Positions 8,925 to 16,812 of a stretch of DNA of 64,000 nt are shown piece by piece (the stretch's first letter is position 1; each line of letters starts with the position of its first letter). The DNA comes from Nitratiruptor sp. YY08-10 (lineage in GTDB: Bacteria; Campylobacterota; Campylobacteria; Campylobacterales; Nitratiruptoraceae), in assembly GCF_016629565.1 (NCBI RefSeq), contig NZ_AP023057.1, positions 868,001 through 932,000 on the forward strand, given 5' to 3'. Under the pieces are notes generated by a model. That model saw nothing but the letters and a program-made list of their open reading frames with translations, ran no database searches and was not told the origin of the DNA. Made by a program: the position numbers and the translations under genes.

Positions 8925-9974
8925 ATGGAAGTGTTTATAGATCTCAAAAAACACGAGGATCGAAATTATCCGATTCATATCGGTCCGATTGAAACAATAC
9001 AGCTTACATCCAAAGCGGCAATAGTGACAAATCCCAAAGTTGCCGGACTGCATCTGAAATATCTTTTAAATAAAATCGAAGCTCCAGAACTTTATATCAT
9101 TACGCTTCCTGACGGTGAGGATTATAAAAATCAAGAAACGATCGATTTTTTACTCGATAGACTTTTTGATCATAAACTTGATAGAAAATCTATGCTTATC
9201 GCTTTTGGCGGTGGTGTGATTGGAGATATGACCGGATTTGCTGCTTCCATTTTTCAAAGGGGGATCGATTTTATACAGATTCCTACGACACTGCTTTCTC
9301 AGGTGGATGCCAGTGTAGGAGGAAAAACGGGTATCAACAATCGATTTGGCAAAAATCTCATAGGTGCTTTTCACCAGCCAAAAGCGGTCTATATCGACAC
9401 TCATTTTTTAAAGACACTGCCTCAAAGAGAGTTTTCTGCAGGTGTGGCCGAGATTGTTAAAATGGCAGTTGTTTTCGATAAAGACTTTTTTGAATGGCTT
9501 ATGAAAAACGATCTTCAAGAAGAAGATAATCTCAAATACGCTATAAAACGATCCGTTGAACTCAAAGCAGCTATCGTGGCCAAGGATGAACGTGAAGGTG
9601 GTATCAGGGCGAGTCTCAACTACGGTCACACTTTTGCCCATGTGATTGAAAACGAAACGGGATATAAGCGATTTTTGCATGGGGAAGCGGTGGCTATAGG
9701 GATGGTGATGGCAAATGAACTTGCCGTGAAAACCGGGCTGCTGAGCCGAGAGGATGCGGAAAAAATAAAAAATCTGCTGCAACGATACAATTTGCCTGTC
9801 TGTTACGAAGTAAAAGATCCAGAGGATTTTTATGAACACTTTTTCTTAGATAAAAAAACGCAAAACGATACGATCAAATTCGTTTTGCCAAAAGGTATCG
9901 GAGATTTTGTGATCACAGATACAATCAAAAAAGATCAGATCATCGATGTTTTAAGAGAGTTTGAGAAATGCTGA
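8925..9974 (+). CDS. aroB: 3-dehydroquinate synthase
   Basis: A 349-residue AroB, NAD- and zinc-dependent, which converts DAHP to 3-dehydroquinate in the shikimate pathway. Key motifs: AFGGGVIGDMTGFAAS (nucleotide site), QIPTTLLSQVDASVGGKTGIN, and NYGHTFAHVIE and FLHGEAVAIGM with the metal-binding histidines. Full length for the family. AAAAAGGTG precedes the ATG. The last codons overlap mscS by 7 bp. Confidence 0.97.
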   Translation: MEVFIDLKKHEDRNYPIHIGPIETIQLTSKAAIVTNPKVAGLHLKYLLNKIEAPELYIITLPDGEDYKNQETIDFLLDRLFDHKLDRKSMLIAFGGGVIGDMTGFAASIFQRGIDFIQIPTTLLSQVDASVGGKTGINNRFGKNLIGAFHQPKAVYIDTHFLKTLPQREFSAGVAEIVKMAVVFDKDFFEWLMKNDLQEEDNLKYAIKRSVELKAAIVAKDEREGGIRASLNYGHTFAHVIENETGYKRFLHGEAVAIGMVMANELAVKTGLLSREDAEKIKNLLQRYNLPVCYEVKDPEDFYEHFFLDKKTQNDTIKFVLPKGIGDFVITDTIKKDQIIDVLREFEKC

Positions 9975-11578
9975 AACTTTTATTGGTTGTCTTTTGGTCT
10001 GTTTTGTCGTTATATGCCGAACAAAATGCTTCAATCCAAGAGCAACAAGAGCAGCAAGAGATCCAAAAGCGGTTCCATCTTCAAGAGTTGCGATCAGATC
10101 TCAATCACCTCAAGGAAAAAATTGAGCAAAATATATGGCTCAAAAAGTATGAGAACTATAAGACCTACTATAAAATAAGCAAAGAGCTAAAAGATCTTGA
10201 TAAACAGATCTGGAGAGCGAAAAGAAGACGGCAAAAAAAGCGATTACAAGATCTTTTGGCAAAAAAAGAGACACTGAAAAATCAACTTGAACTTCTGAAG
10301 GAGTATCAGGAATCTCCTTTTATGGAAATCGTCAAACCGCCTACACTTCCCAAACCACCAACTATTCAAAATCCTTTCGACATTATCACGGCACTTTCCT
10401 ATATCAAACAGCTCAACAGTTCAAAAGAGTACTACTTGCAAAAATTACAAGATATGCAAACGGCGTTGGATCTATTGAATAAAAAGTACCATATTTTGAG
10501 CGAAATAGCTAAAATGGATCCTACGGTTATCAAGAAAGATGAACTGGAAGCATTACAAAAGGAGATTAAAGATTTTCAGGAGTCTTTGAGAGTTGCAAAG
10601 GAGACTCTGAGAGTTTATAAACGAAAAATTGAAGAAAACGTTTTAAAAACAACAGACGAGATCAAAATCCAAGGAGAAAAGGCATTCCGTATCGGTGCCA
10701 TTATTTTGGGCATTTTGATGTTTAGTCTCTTTTTGAAATGGATTATCCATAAATATATACAGGATAATCAGCGGGCCTATATGGCAAACAAATTTATAAA
10801 TTTTCTACTTGCGTTACTTATCATTATGATTCTCCTTTTTTCCTATATAGAGAATGTAGGTTATCTCATTACGATACTGGGTTTTGCATCGGCTGGTATT
10901 GCCATTGCGATGAAAGATATGTTTATGAGCCTCCTTGGATGGATGGTGATTGTTTTTGGCGGATCGATCCATGTGGGAGATCGAATCAAGGTCAAACGCA
11001 ACGGTTTGGAGTATGTGGGTGATGTGGTGGATATCTCTTTGCTACGAATTACGATACTTGAAGATGTCACTTTGACCAGTTACCTCCACAATATCCGATC
11101 CGGCCGTATCATCTTTGTTCCCAATAACTACATATTTACCGATTTGATAGCTAACTATACCCATTCCGGTCTCAAAACGGTCTGGGACAATATCAACTTC
11201 AATATCACATTTGATTCCAATTATAAAAAGGCTTCTCATATCGCCAAAGAGACGGCAAGGAAATATGCCAAAGGATATACCGATATTGCAAGAAAACAGC
11301 TCAACAAACTCAGATCGACCTACCATCTCAAAAATACAAATGTGGATGTGAGGGTCTACACATTTGCAGAGGACTATGGGATTCGTATAAGTTTATGGTA
11401 TCAGACAAACTCTTATGCTACGTTGACTCTACGAAGTACCATTAGTGCCGAAGTCATCGAGAAATTTTTGCAAGAAGAGGATATCAAAATCACATATCCA
11501 GCCCAAAAAATATTCTTGACAAAAGAGGATTTTAATGATAAAAGGTTGCCAAAAGAGATGAAAGAGGCTGAAGCGTGA
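9968..11578 (+). CDS. MscS-family mechanosensitive ion channel with periplasmic coiled coil
   Basis: A 536-residue channel. An N-terminal signal peptide (about 17 residues) leads to a long, highly charged helical region to about residue 230, probably coiled coil in the periplasm. Three or so membrane helices follow, then the MscS pore helix (GFASAGIAIAMKDM) and the beta domain (GDRIKVKR..GDVVDIS). Such channels release solutes on hypo-osmotic shock. It overlaps aroB by 7 bp and mtaB by 4 bp. Confidence 0.88.
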   Translation: MLKLLLVVFWSVLSLYAEQNASIQEQQEQQEIQKRFHLQELRSDLNHLKEKIEQNIWLKKYENYKTYYKISKELKDLDKQIWRAKRRRQKKRLQDLLAKKETLKNQLELLKEYQESPFMEIVKPPTLPKPPTIQNPFDIITALSYIKQLNSSKEYYLQKLQDMQTALDLLNKKYHILSEIAKMDPTVIKKDELEALQKEIKDFQESLRVAKETLRVYKRKIEENVLKTTDEIKIQGEKAFRIGAIILGILMFSLFLKWIIHKYIQDNQRAYMANKFINFLLALLIIMILLFSYIENVGYLITILGFASAGIAIAMKDMFMSLLGWMVIVFGGSIHVGDRIKVKRNGLEYVGDVVDISLLRITILEDVTLTSYLHNIRSGRIIFVPNNYIFTDLIANYTHSGLKTVWDNINFNITFDSNYKKASHIAKETARKYAKGYTDIARKQLNKLRSTYHLKNTNVDVRVYTFAEDYGIRISLWYQTNSYATLTLRSTISAEVIEKFLQEEDIKITYPAQKIFLTKEDFNDKRLPKEMKEAEA

Positions 11579-12807
11579 AAGTTTTTTTTAAAACATTCGG
11601 ATGTCGGACAAATCTATTCGATACGCAGGTGATGATGAGCAGGCTCAAAGACTTTACCATCACCCAAAAGGAAGAGGATGCCGATATTGTCGTTGTGAAT
11701 TCCTGCACCGTAACCAACGGAGCAGACAGCAGTGTGCGAAATTATATCAACCGAATGCAAAAAGGGAATAAAAAGATCTATTTGACTGGATGCGGTGCAT
11801 TTACCAAAGGGGAAGAGCTTTTTGAAAAGAAAAAAGTCCTTGGCGTTTTTGGGCATTCCGAAAAAGAGCGAATCAATGAACTGCTCAAAAAAGAGCATTT
11901 TTTTCAGCTTGGCGATCTTGAGTCTGTCGATCAGACTATAGTAAGCGAATTTATCGGCAAAAGCAGAGCTTTTATCAAGATCCAGGAAGGGTGCGATTTC
12001 AGGTGCAGCTACTGTATTATCCCCTATGTCAGGGGCAATGCCCGAAGTCTGGATGAATCACTCATTTTGGAACAGATCCAAAAATTGGCGGCAAACGGCT
12101 TTGGAGAGTTTATCTTTACTGGAACCAATGTGGGAAGCTATGGGAAAGATAACGGCACTTCTTTGGCGAAACTCCTCAAAAAAACAGCTATGATACGTGG
12201 TGTTCGCCGTATTCGTCTAGGTTCTATAGAACCGGTTCAGATCACAGATGAATTGAAAGAGATTCTGGATGAGCCTTGGATGGCAAAGCATCTGCATATC
12301 GCGTTACAGCATACCTCAGATAGGATGCTGAAAATCATGAATCGCCGAAACAGAGTTCATGAGGATTTGAAACTGTTTGAAGAGATCGCTTCACATGGAT
12401 ATGCCATTGGAACAGACTTTATTGTGGGACATCCGGGTGAGAGTGAAGCGATTTTCGAAGAGGCGTATGAAAATTTAAAACTTTTCCCTTTGACCCATAT
12501 ACACCTTTTTACCTATTCTAAAAGAGACGGTACACCTTCAGCCACTATGAAGTCCCAGGTACCAGGTAATGTGGCAAAAGGGCGATACAAAAAGATTCAA
12601 GAGCTTATCAAACAAAAAAATATCGATTTCAGGGAAAAACAAAGAGACTTGCATGTTCTTGTCGAGGGAGAAAAGAGGGGAAGTTTTTTTGGATATGATC
12701 AGTTCTATAACCCTATTTTTATTGAGAGCACATTGGATTTAAAAGGAAATTGGGTTAATATTAGTCAATATGAAGTACGAGAAGAGGGCAATTTTGCAAA
12801 GTTCTAA
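11575..12807 (+). CDS. mtaB: tRNA (t6A37) methylthiotransferase, MtaB-type radical SAM enzyme
   Basis: A 410-residue methylthiotransferase with the UPF0004 domain (conserved Cys in FGCRTN, NSCTVTNGAD and TGCGA), the radical SAM motif CDFRCSYCIIP and a C-terminal TRAM-like region. The FKTFGCRTN start and NSCTVTN are characteristic of MtaB rather than MiaB or RimO. It adds a methylthio group to t6A37 in tRNA. GTG start overlapping mscS (GTGA). The 3' end overlaps the FtsH-like gene. Confidence 0.85.
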   Translation: MKVFFKTFGCRTNLFDTQVMMSRLKDFTITQKEEDADIVVVNSCTVTNGADSSVRNYINRMQKGNKKIYLTGCGAFTKGEELFEKKKVLGVFGHSEKERINELLKKEHFFQLGDLESVDQTIVSEFIGKSRAFIKIQEGCDFRCSYCIIPYVRGNARSLDESLILEQIQKLAANGFGEFIFTGTNVGSYGKDNGTSLAKLLKKTAMIRGVRRIRLGSIEPVQITDELKEILDEPWMAKHLHIALQHTSDRMLKIMNRRNRVHEDLKLFEEIASHGYAIGTDFIVGHPGESEAIFEEAYENLKLFPLTHIHLFTYSKRDGTPSATMKSQVPGNVAKGRYKKIQELIKQKNIDFREKQRDLHVLVEGEKRGSFFGYDQFYNPIFIESTLDLKGNWVNISQYEVREEGNFAKF

Positions 12808-14452
12808 ATCAAAAAAGATCATAATCATCGCATTGTCATCTATACTGTTCATAACGCTTACCGCACTTTTTTTTGTGAAGTATTTTCCGCAAAAAAGTAT
12901 TGATTATACGACCTATCAGACGCTTCTTGAAAACGGCATGATCGATTCAGCGAAGATAGGAAACGAATATGTCTATATAAAAAGTGGCGGTATCGAGTAT
13001 AAAATCCCAAAAGAGTTTATCGATACGAAAGAGTTGTATAAAAAAGTCCCAATCAAGATGCAGGAAAATTATCAAAATCTCTATGATCTTCTAACAATTA
13101 TTATTTTGGCTTTTTTTGTGGGGTATCTTGTATACTATCTCAAGCGCCAAAGAAAAGAGCCTATCCCTATCAAGCATCAGATACAGATCGCTCCGGCTGA
13201 AACGCCTGAGATGAAGATGGATATCAAGCCGCAAGTGAGTGCTTATACCTTTGATGATGTGGCGGGCATCGATGAAGTGAAAGAGGAGCTTGAAGAGATA
13301 ATAGACTTTTTGAAAGATCCGAAAAAATATACAAGCTTCGGGGTTCGCATGCCAAAAGGCGTGCTGCTTGTGGGTCCACCAGGAGTCGGAAAGACATTGA
13401 TCGCAAAAGCGGTAGCGGGTGAAGCCGGGGTACCGTTTTTTTATCAAAGTGGAAGTGCGTTCGTACAGATATATGTAGGTATGGGAGCGAAAAGGGTTCG
13501 CGAGCTTTTCAAAAAAGCAAAAGAGATGGCCCCAAGCATCGTTTTTATCGATGAGATCGATGCAGTGGGAAAAGCCAGAGGCGGTATGAGAAATGATGAG
13601 CGCGAAGCGACGCTCAACCAGCTTCTTACCGAGATGGATGGTTTTGAGGCTTCCAGTGGGGTCATCGTCATAGGGGCGACGAACAAGATCGAGGTTTTGG
13701 ATGAAGCGCTTCTTCGACCTGGACGTTTTGATCGAAGAATCTATGTGGCTTTGCCGAACAAAGAAGATAGAATGAAGATACTCAAAATCTATCTTCGAAA
13801 GATCCCACACAACGTAGATCTGGAGAAACTTGCAGATATGAGCGTGGGATTTAGCGGTGCCGCTCTAGCCAGTCTTGTCAATGAGGCAGCCTTACATGCT
13901 TTGAAGTTGGGAAAAAAAATCGTGGAGTTGAGTGATTTTGAATCAGTCAAAGATAAAGTACTCTATGGCAAGAAAAAACTCCTTGTTTTTGACGAAAAGG
14001 AAAAAGAGATTCAAAGTATTTATCAGGCTGCGAAGGCTCTGTGCGCTTACTGGTATGGGGTCGATTTTGATAAGCTTACGCTCGTTGGCGGATACCTCAA
14101 AGATATTGATAGAGAGATCGTTTCCAAACAGGATTTCATGTCGAAAATAAAAGCGCTTCTTGCTGGATACGTGGCTTTGCAACTCAAATACAATGAAACC
14201 TTCTCCAATGCTGCAGAAGATTTGAAACGGGTAAAAGTGCTTGCTGAAGAGATGGTGGTGCGATACGGTATGGGAGAGAGACTTTTTGCCGATATTAACG
14301 ATGCGATCAAGCTTGTGGAGGAAGCGAAAGCTGAACTCAAAGAGTATCTAAGCAGCCATTTTGCACTGGTGGAAAAGATAGCAACCTATCTTCAAGAGCA
14401 TGAGTCTGTGACGAAAGAGGATGTGAAGAGGATCGTGGATGCAGTTTTTTAG
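12794..14452 (+). CDS. FtsH-like membrane AAA+ ATPase with a degenerate protease site
   Basis: About 552 residues built like FtsH: two N-terminal membrane helices flanking a short periplasmic domain (first helix about residues 8-28, second about 100-116), then a complete AAA+ module. The ATPase has Walker A GPPGVGKT (194-201), a pore motif YVG, Walker B IVFIDEID (249-256) and RPGRFDRR with arginine fingers. In the M41 part the zinc motif HEAGH is replaced by YQAAK (410-414), and the GGRAAE helix is changed to AGYVALQ, so peptidase activity should be lost. TTG 12794 has GAAGAGGG upstream; ATG 12770 is the alternative and would overlap mtaB more. It may act as an unfoldase or as a partner of an active FtsH elsewhere. 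Confidence 0.85.
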   Translation: MQSSKSKKIIIIALSSILFITLTALFFVKYFPQKSIDYTTYQTLLENGMIDSAKIGNEYVYIKSGGIEYKIPKEFIDTKELYKKVPIKMQENYQNLYDLLTIIILAFFVGYLVYYLKRQRKEPIPIKHQIQIAPAETPEMKMDIKPQVSAYTFDDVAGIDEVKEELEEIIDFLKDPKKYTSFGVRMPKGVLLVGPPGVGKTLIAKAVAGEAGVPFFYQSGSAFVQIYVGMGAKRVRELFKKAKEMAPSIVFIDEIDAVGKARGGMRNDEREATLNQLLTEMDGFEASSGVIVIGATNKIEVLDEALLRPGRFDRRIYVALPNKEDRMKILKIYLRKIPHNVDLEKLADMSVGFSGAALASLVNEAALHALKLGKKIVELSDFESVKDKVLYGKKKLLVFDEKEKEIQSIYQAAKALCAYWYGVDFDKLTLVGGYLKDIDREIVSKQDFMSKIKALLAGYVALQLKYNETFSNAAEDLKRVKVLAEEMVVRYGMGERLFADINDAIKLVEEAKAELKEYLSSHFALVEKIATYLQEHESVTKEDVKRIVDAVF

Positions 14453-14969
14453 CGGTTTTGGCTTTCACAATGAAAAAATCCTTTTTCTCGATATTTTGAA
14501 TCGAAGTGATTTTACGATAGCAGGATTTAGTTATGGAGCGCAAAAAGCGTTTCAAGAAGCACTAAAACTGGTACAAGAGAACAAAAGAGTCGATACGTTA
14601 CAACTCATATCGCCTGCATATTTCGATGAAGAGCCAAAAGAGTTCAAGCATAAACAGGTCTTGTCTTTTGTGAAAAACCAAGATGCCTATTTGCAGTTTT
14701 TTTATAAAAAAGCTATCTATCCATCCAAAAAAGATTATTCAAAATTTTTTACGCAACCATCTTTAGGTGATCTTAAAGCACTTTTATTTTTCATCTGGGA
14801 TGACAAAGCACTGGAGTTTCTGGTTCAAAGTGGAGTTCATATCGAAGTCTATATAGGTGCATTGGATAAAATTGTCAATCCGCAAAAAAGCAAAGATTTT
14901 TTTCAAAAATATGGACAGGTCTACTACATCAAAGATGTTGGACATCTATTAAGGGGGAGTAATGGATAA
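14439..14969 (+). CDS. bioV: Pimelyl-ACP methyl ester esterase, BioV type
   Basis: A 176-residue alpha/beta hydrolase, shorter than BioH. The nucleophile elbow is GFSYG; a late Asp (ALDKIVNPQ) and His (DVGHLLRG) complete a plausible Ser-Asp-His triad. In Helicobacter and relatives BioV frees pimelyl-ACP from its methyl ester, ending the BioC/BioV branch of pimelate synthesis for biotin. The size and the GFSYG-AQKAFQEA context fit BioV. It overlaps the FtsH-like gene by 14 bp and mog by 8 bp. bioA is also in this window at 62497. Confidence 0.75.
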   Translation: MQFFSGFGFHNEKILFLDILNRSDFTIAGFSYGAQKAFQEALKLVQENKRVDTLQLISPAYFDEEPKEFKHKQVLSFVKNQDAYLQFFYKKAIYPSKKDYSKFFTQPSLGDLKALLFFIWDDKALEFLVQSGVHIEVYIGALDKIVNPQKSKDFFQKYGQVYYIKDVGHLLRGSNG

Positions 14970-15495
14970 AATCAAAATAGGCGTTGTAACAGCCAGTGAC
15001 AGGGCAAGTGCGGGAATTTATGAAGATATCAGCGGCAAAGCGATCATGGATACGATGAAAGAGTATCTTTTGAACGATTTCGAGATAGTATATCGCTGTA
15101 TTCCCGATGAACAAAAAGAGATTGAAAAGGCTTTAATAGAGCTTTGTGACGAGGAGGGATGCGCACTGGTCGTGACGACTGGCGGGACAGGCCCGGCACC
15201 AAGAGATGTGACCCCAGAGGCTACAGAAGCAGTTTGCCAGAAGATGATGCCAGGTTTTGGAGAGTTGATGCGCTCTGTAAGTCTCAAATATGTTCCAACG
15301 GCAATTCTCTCGCGCCAAACTGCCGGGATACGGGGGAAAAGCCTCATTATCAATCTGCCTGGAAAGCCAAAAAGCATCCGAGAATGTCTTGATGCGGTTT
15401 TTCCGGCAGTTCCGTATTGTATCGACCTCATAGGAGGACCATATATCAAGACAAATGAAGATGTGATTCGAGCCTTCAGGCCAAAGGCGAAATAA
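14962..15495 (+). CDS. mog: Molybdopterin adenylyltransferase
   Basis: A 177-residue MogA. It adenylates molybdopterin before molybdate insertion. Motifs: GVVTASDRASAGIYED at the N-terminus, TTGGTGPAPRDVTPEAT (the substrate loop) and LPGKPKSIRECLDAVFPAVPY. The ATG follows AAGGGGGAG. This links the operon to the molybdopterin enzyme at 29005. The stop overlaps the next start by 1 bp (TAATG). Confidence 0.95.
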   Translation: MDKIKIGVVTASDRASAGIYEDISGKAIMDTMKEYLLNDFEIVYRCIPDEQKEIEKALIELCDEEGCALVVTTGGTGPAPRDVTPEATEAVCQKMMPGFGELMRSVSLKYVPTAILSRQTAGIRGKSLIINLPGKPKSIRECLDAVFPAVPYCIDLIGGPYIKTNEDVIRAFRPKAK

Positions 15496-15701
15496 TGAGC
15501 GATATTACGCAAAAATACAAAAAGTGCATGGATGAACTGTTGAAAGATCTGGAAGCGGAGTTTATGCAAATCATAGCGAACCCGAAACTGGACAAAAAGC
15601 AAAAGAACCTGAAAACAAAGCCACTTGTGACGAAAAAGCAGATTTTGATCAATACTCTCGAAGCGTTGGAATTAGTGGATAGGAGCAGCCATGAAGAGTA
15701 A
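15495..15701 (+). CDS. Small charged hypothetical protein
   Basis: A 68-residue, lysine- and glutamate-rich, probably helical cytoplasmic protein of unknown function. Its reality is supported by the TAATG overlap with mog, an uninterrupted charged sequence and a following coupled gene overlapping by 11 bp. No motif is recognisable. Confidence 0.6.
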   Translation: MSDITQKYKKCMDELLKDLEAEFMQIIANPKLDKKQKNLKTKPLVTKKQILINTLEALELVDRSSHEE

Positions 15702-15852
15702 ACATATACGACTTATACCCATGTATCTACTCGCTCTTTTTTTAGTGGCATCCATTCTATTTATTTTCGTTGCTCCAGTCTACATGGTAAACAAGGTACA
15801 AAGTGACGCAAAGAAGCCAAAAGAGCAAAGAGAGCTGATCTACAGAAAATAG
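15691..15852 (+). CDS. 53-residue single-pass membrane protein
   Basis: An ATG ORF of 53 residues with AGGAG at 15680-15684, one hydrophobic helix (about residues 8-31) and a charged C-terminal tail. It overlaps the preceding small gene by 11 bp and ends one base before the convergent fur stop codon. Unknown family; the coupling and position at the end of the aroB-mog operon suggest a genuine small membrane protein. Confidence 0.6.
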   Translation: MKSKHIRLIPMYLLALFLVASILFIFVAPVYMVNKVQSDAKKPKEQRELIYRK

Positions 15853-15853
15853 T

Positions 15854-16306
15854 CTATTTCTTTTGGCACTCTTTGCAGATGCCATATAGGTTCATCTGAT
15901 GTGTTAGGAGCTTGAAGTTGTGTTCCTCTGCTATTTTTTCTTGGAGCTTTTCGAGATTCTCATCGTAAAATTCCAAGATTTTGCCACATTCTAGACAGAT
16001 CATATGGTCATGATGCTCGCCGCGGTTCAGCTCATACTTTTTCCCCTCATGGCCAAAGGAGACGCTACTGACCATATCCTCTTTTTCTAACAATGAGAGG
16101 GTTCTGTAGACGGTTGCCAAACCGATATTTGGGTTTTCTTTTTTTACTTTGTTGTATATCTCTTCCGGGGTGAGATGCTCTTTGGCATGAAAAAGAACTT
16201 TTAGAACCTGCTCTCTTTGCGAAGAGTGTTTCAATCCTCTTTTTTTGACGATCTCTTTGAGCTCTTGGAGATATTTTTCTAGATTTTTTTTCATCTTAGC
16301 ACTCAT
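15854..16306 (-). CDS. fur: Fur-family transcriptional regulator
   Basis: About 150 residues. A winged-helix DNA-binding half (HSSQREQVLKVLF, LATVYRTLSLLEKE) is followed by a dimerisation half with metal ligands: GEHHDHMICLECGKILEF and a final CKEC. The CxxC pairs form a structural zinc site. The HHDHMIC pattern fits iron-type Fur better than Zur, but PerR or Zur cannot be excluded. Start uncertain: ATG 16306 (overlapping dksA by 11 bp) or ATG 16294. It is cotranscribed behind dksA. Confidence 0.9.
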   Translation of the reverse strand: MSAKMKKNLEKYLQELKEIVKKRGLKHSSQREQVLKVLFHAKEHLTPEEIYNKVKKENPNIGLATVYRTLSLLEKEDMVSSVSFGHEGKKYELNRGEHHDHMICLECGKILEFYDENLEKLQEKIAEEHNFKLLTHQMNLYGICKECQKK

Positions 16307-16610
16307 ATAAAGGATCTGCTTCCAATTTTTCCAAAGGTATCGTTGAGCCGTCGCTGCATTGACCATAGGTTCCATTTTCGATTTTTCGCAAGGCGCTTAG
16401 AATCTGTTTTTTTTCTTCATTGAGTTTTTGCAGGAGCGCTTTATCGGTATCATTGATCGTTTCAAGCTGAGCGAGATCTTCTATATCATCAATATTTTCA
16501 AATGTTCCTACCTCTTCAAGTTCATTCAATAAAGCATCGATCTCTTTTTGGACACGATCTAATCGTTCCTGTAATATTTTTTTGAAATGCTCCAACTGCT
16601 CTTGTGTCAT
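16296..16610 (-). CDS. dksA: DksA/TraR-family protein with an incomplete zinc finger
   Basis: A 104-residue DksA-like protein: a long charged coiled coil carrying DIEDLAQLE near its tip (DksA uses a tip DxxDxA to reach the RNA polymerase active site), then a short C-terminal domain. The normal C4 zinc finger is CxxC-x17-CxxC; here only the first Cys (GQCSDGS) and a Cys as the very last residue remain, and the C-terminal helix is missing. Non-zinc DksA variants exist, so it may still work on RNA polymerase. First gene of a dksA-fur operon. Confidence 0.8.
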   Translation of the reverse strand: MTQEQLEHFKKILQERLDRVQKEIDALLNELEEVGTFENIDDIEDLAQLETINDTDKALLQKLNEEKKQILSALRKIENGTYGQCSDGSTIPLEKLEADPLYEC

Positions 16611-16635
16611 GTAAACTCCTTAGATTGTTAAAATA

Positions 16636-16665
16636 ATTATACATAATTTTAAGGTTATACAACAA
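16636..16665 (-). promoter_or_regulatory. Candidate sigma-70 promoter for dksA-fur
   Basis: Read on the minus strand, TTGTTG (16665-16660) is followed after 18 bases by TATAAT (16641-16636), about 26 bases upstream of the dksA start. Good spacing and a perfect -10 box make this one of the best promoters in the window. Confidence 0.6.
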
Positions 16666-16756
16666 ATCAGACAATAAAATGAAGTAATATTGGAAGGATA
16701 TTACTTATGGTTATTGCCAAGACTGCCAATGATGTCTATAATCCAGAAGTTTTATA

Positions 16757-16771
16757 TATAATTTGTATAAT
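16757..16771 (+). promoter_or_regulatory. Two tandem TATAAT boxes before the chemotaxis-type kinase
   Basis: TATAAT occurs at 16757-16762 and again at 16766-16771, followed about 40 bases later by AAAGGGTGGAG and the ATG at 16813. No clear -35 element. They are candidate start sites for the kinase/GGDEF-EAL/metK run. Confidence 0.45.
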
Positions 16772-16812
16772 AAAATTTATTTATTGAATGTAAACATAAA
16801 AAAGGGTGGAGT

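Noticed and set aside
16707-16787. 26-residue ATG ORF in the dksA/kinase gap
   Set aside because: Short, no recognisable features, and it runs through the TATAAT boxes that look like the promoter of the next gene.
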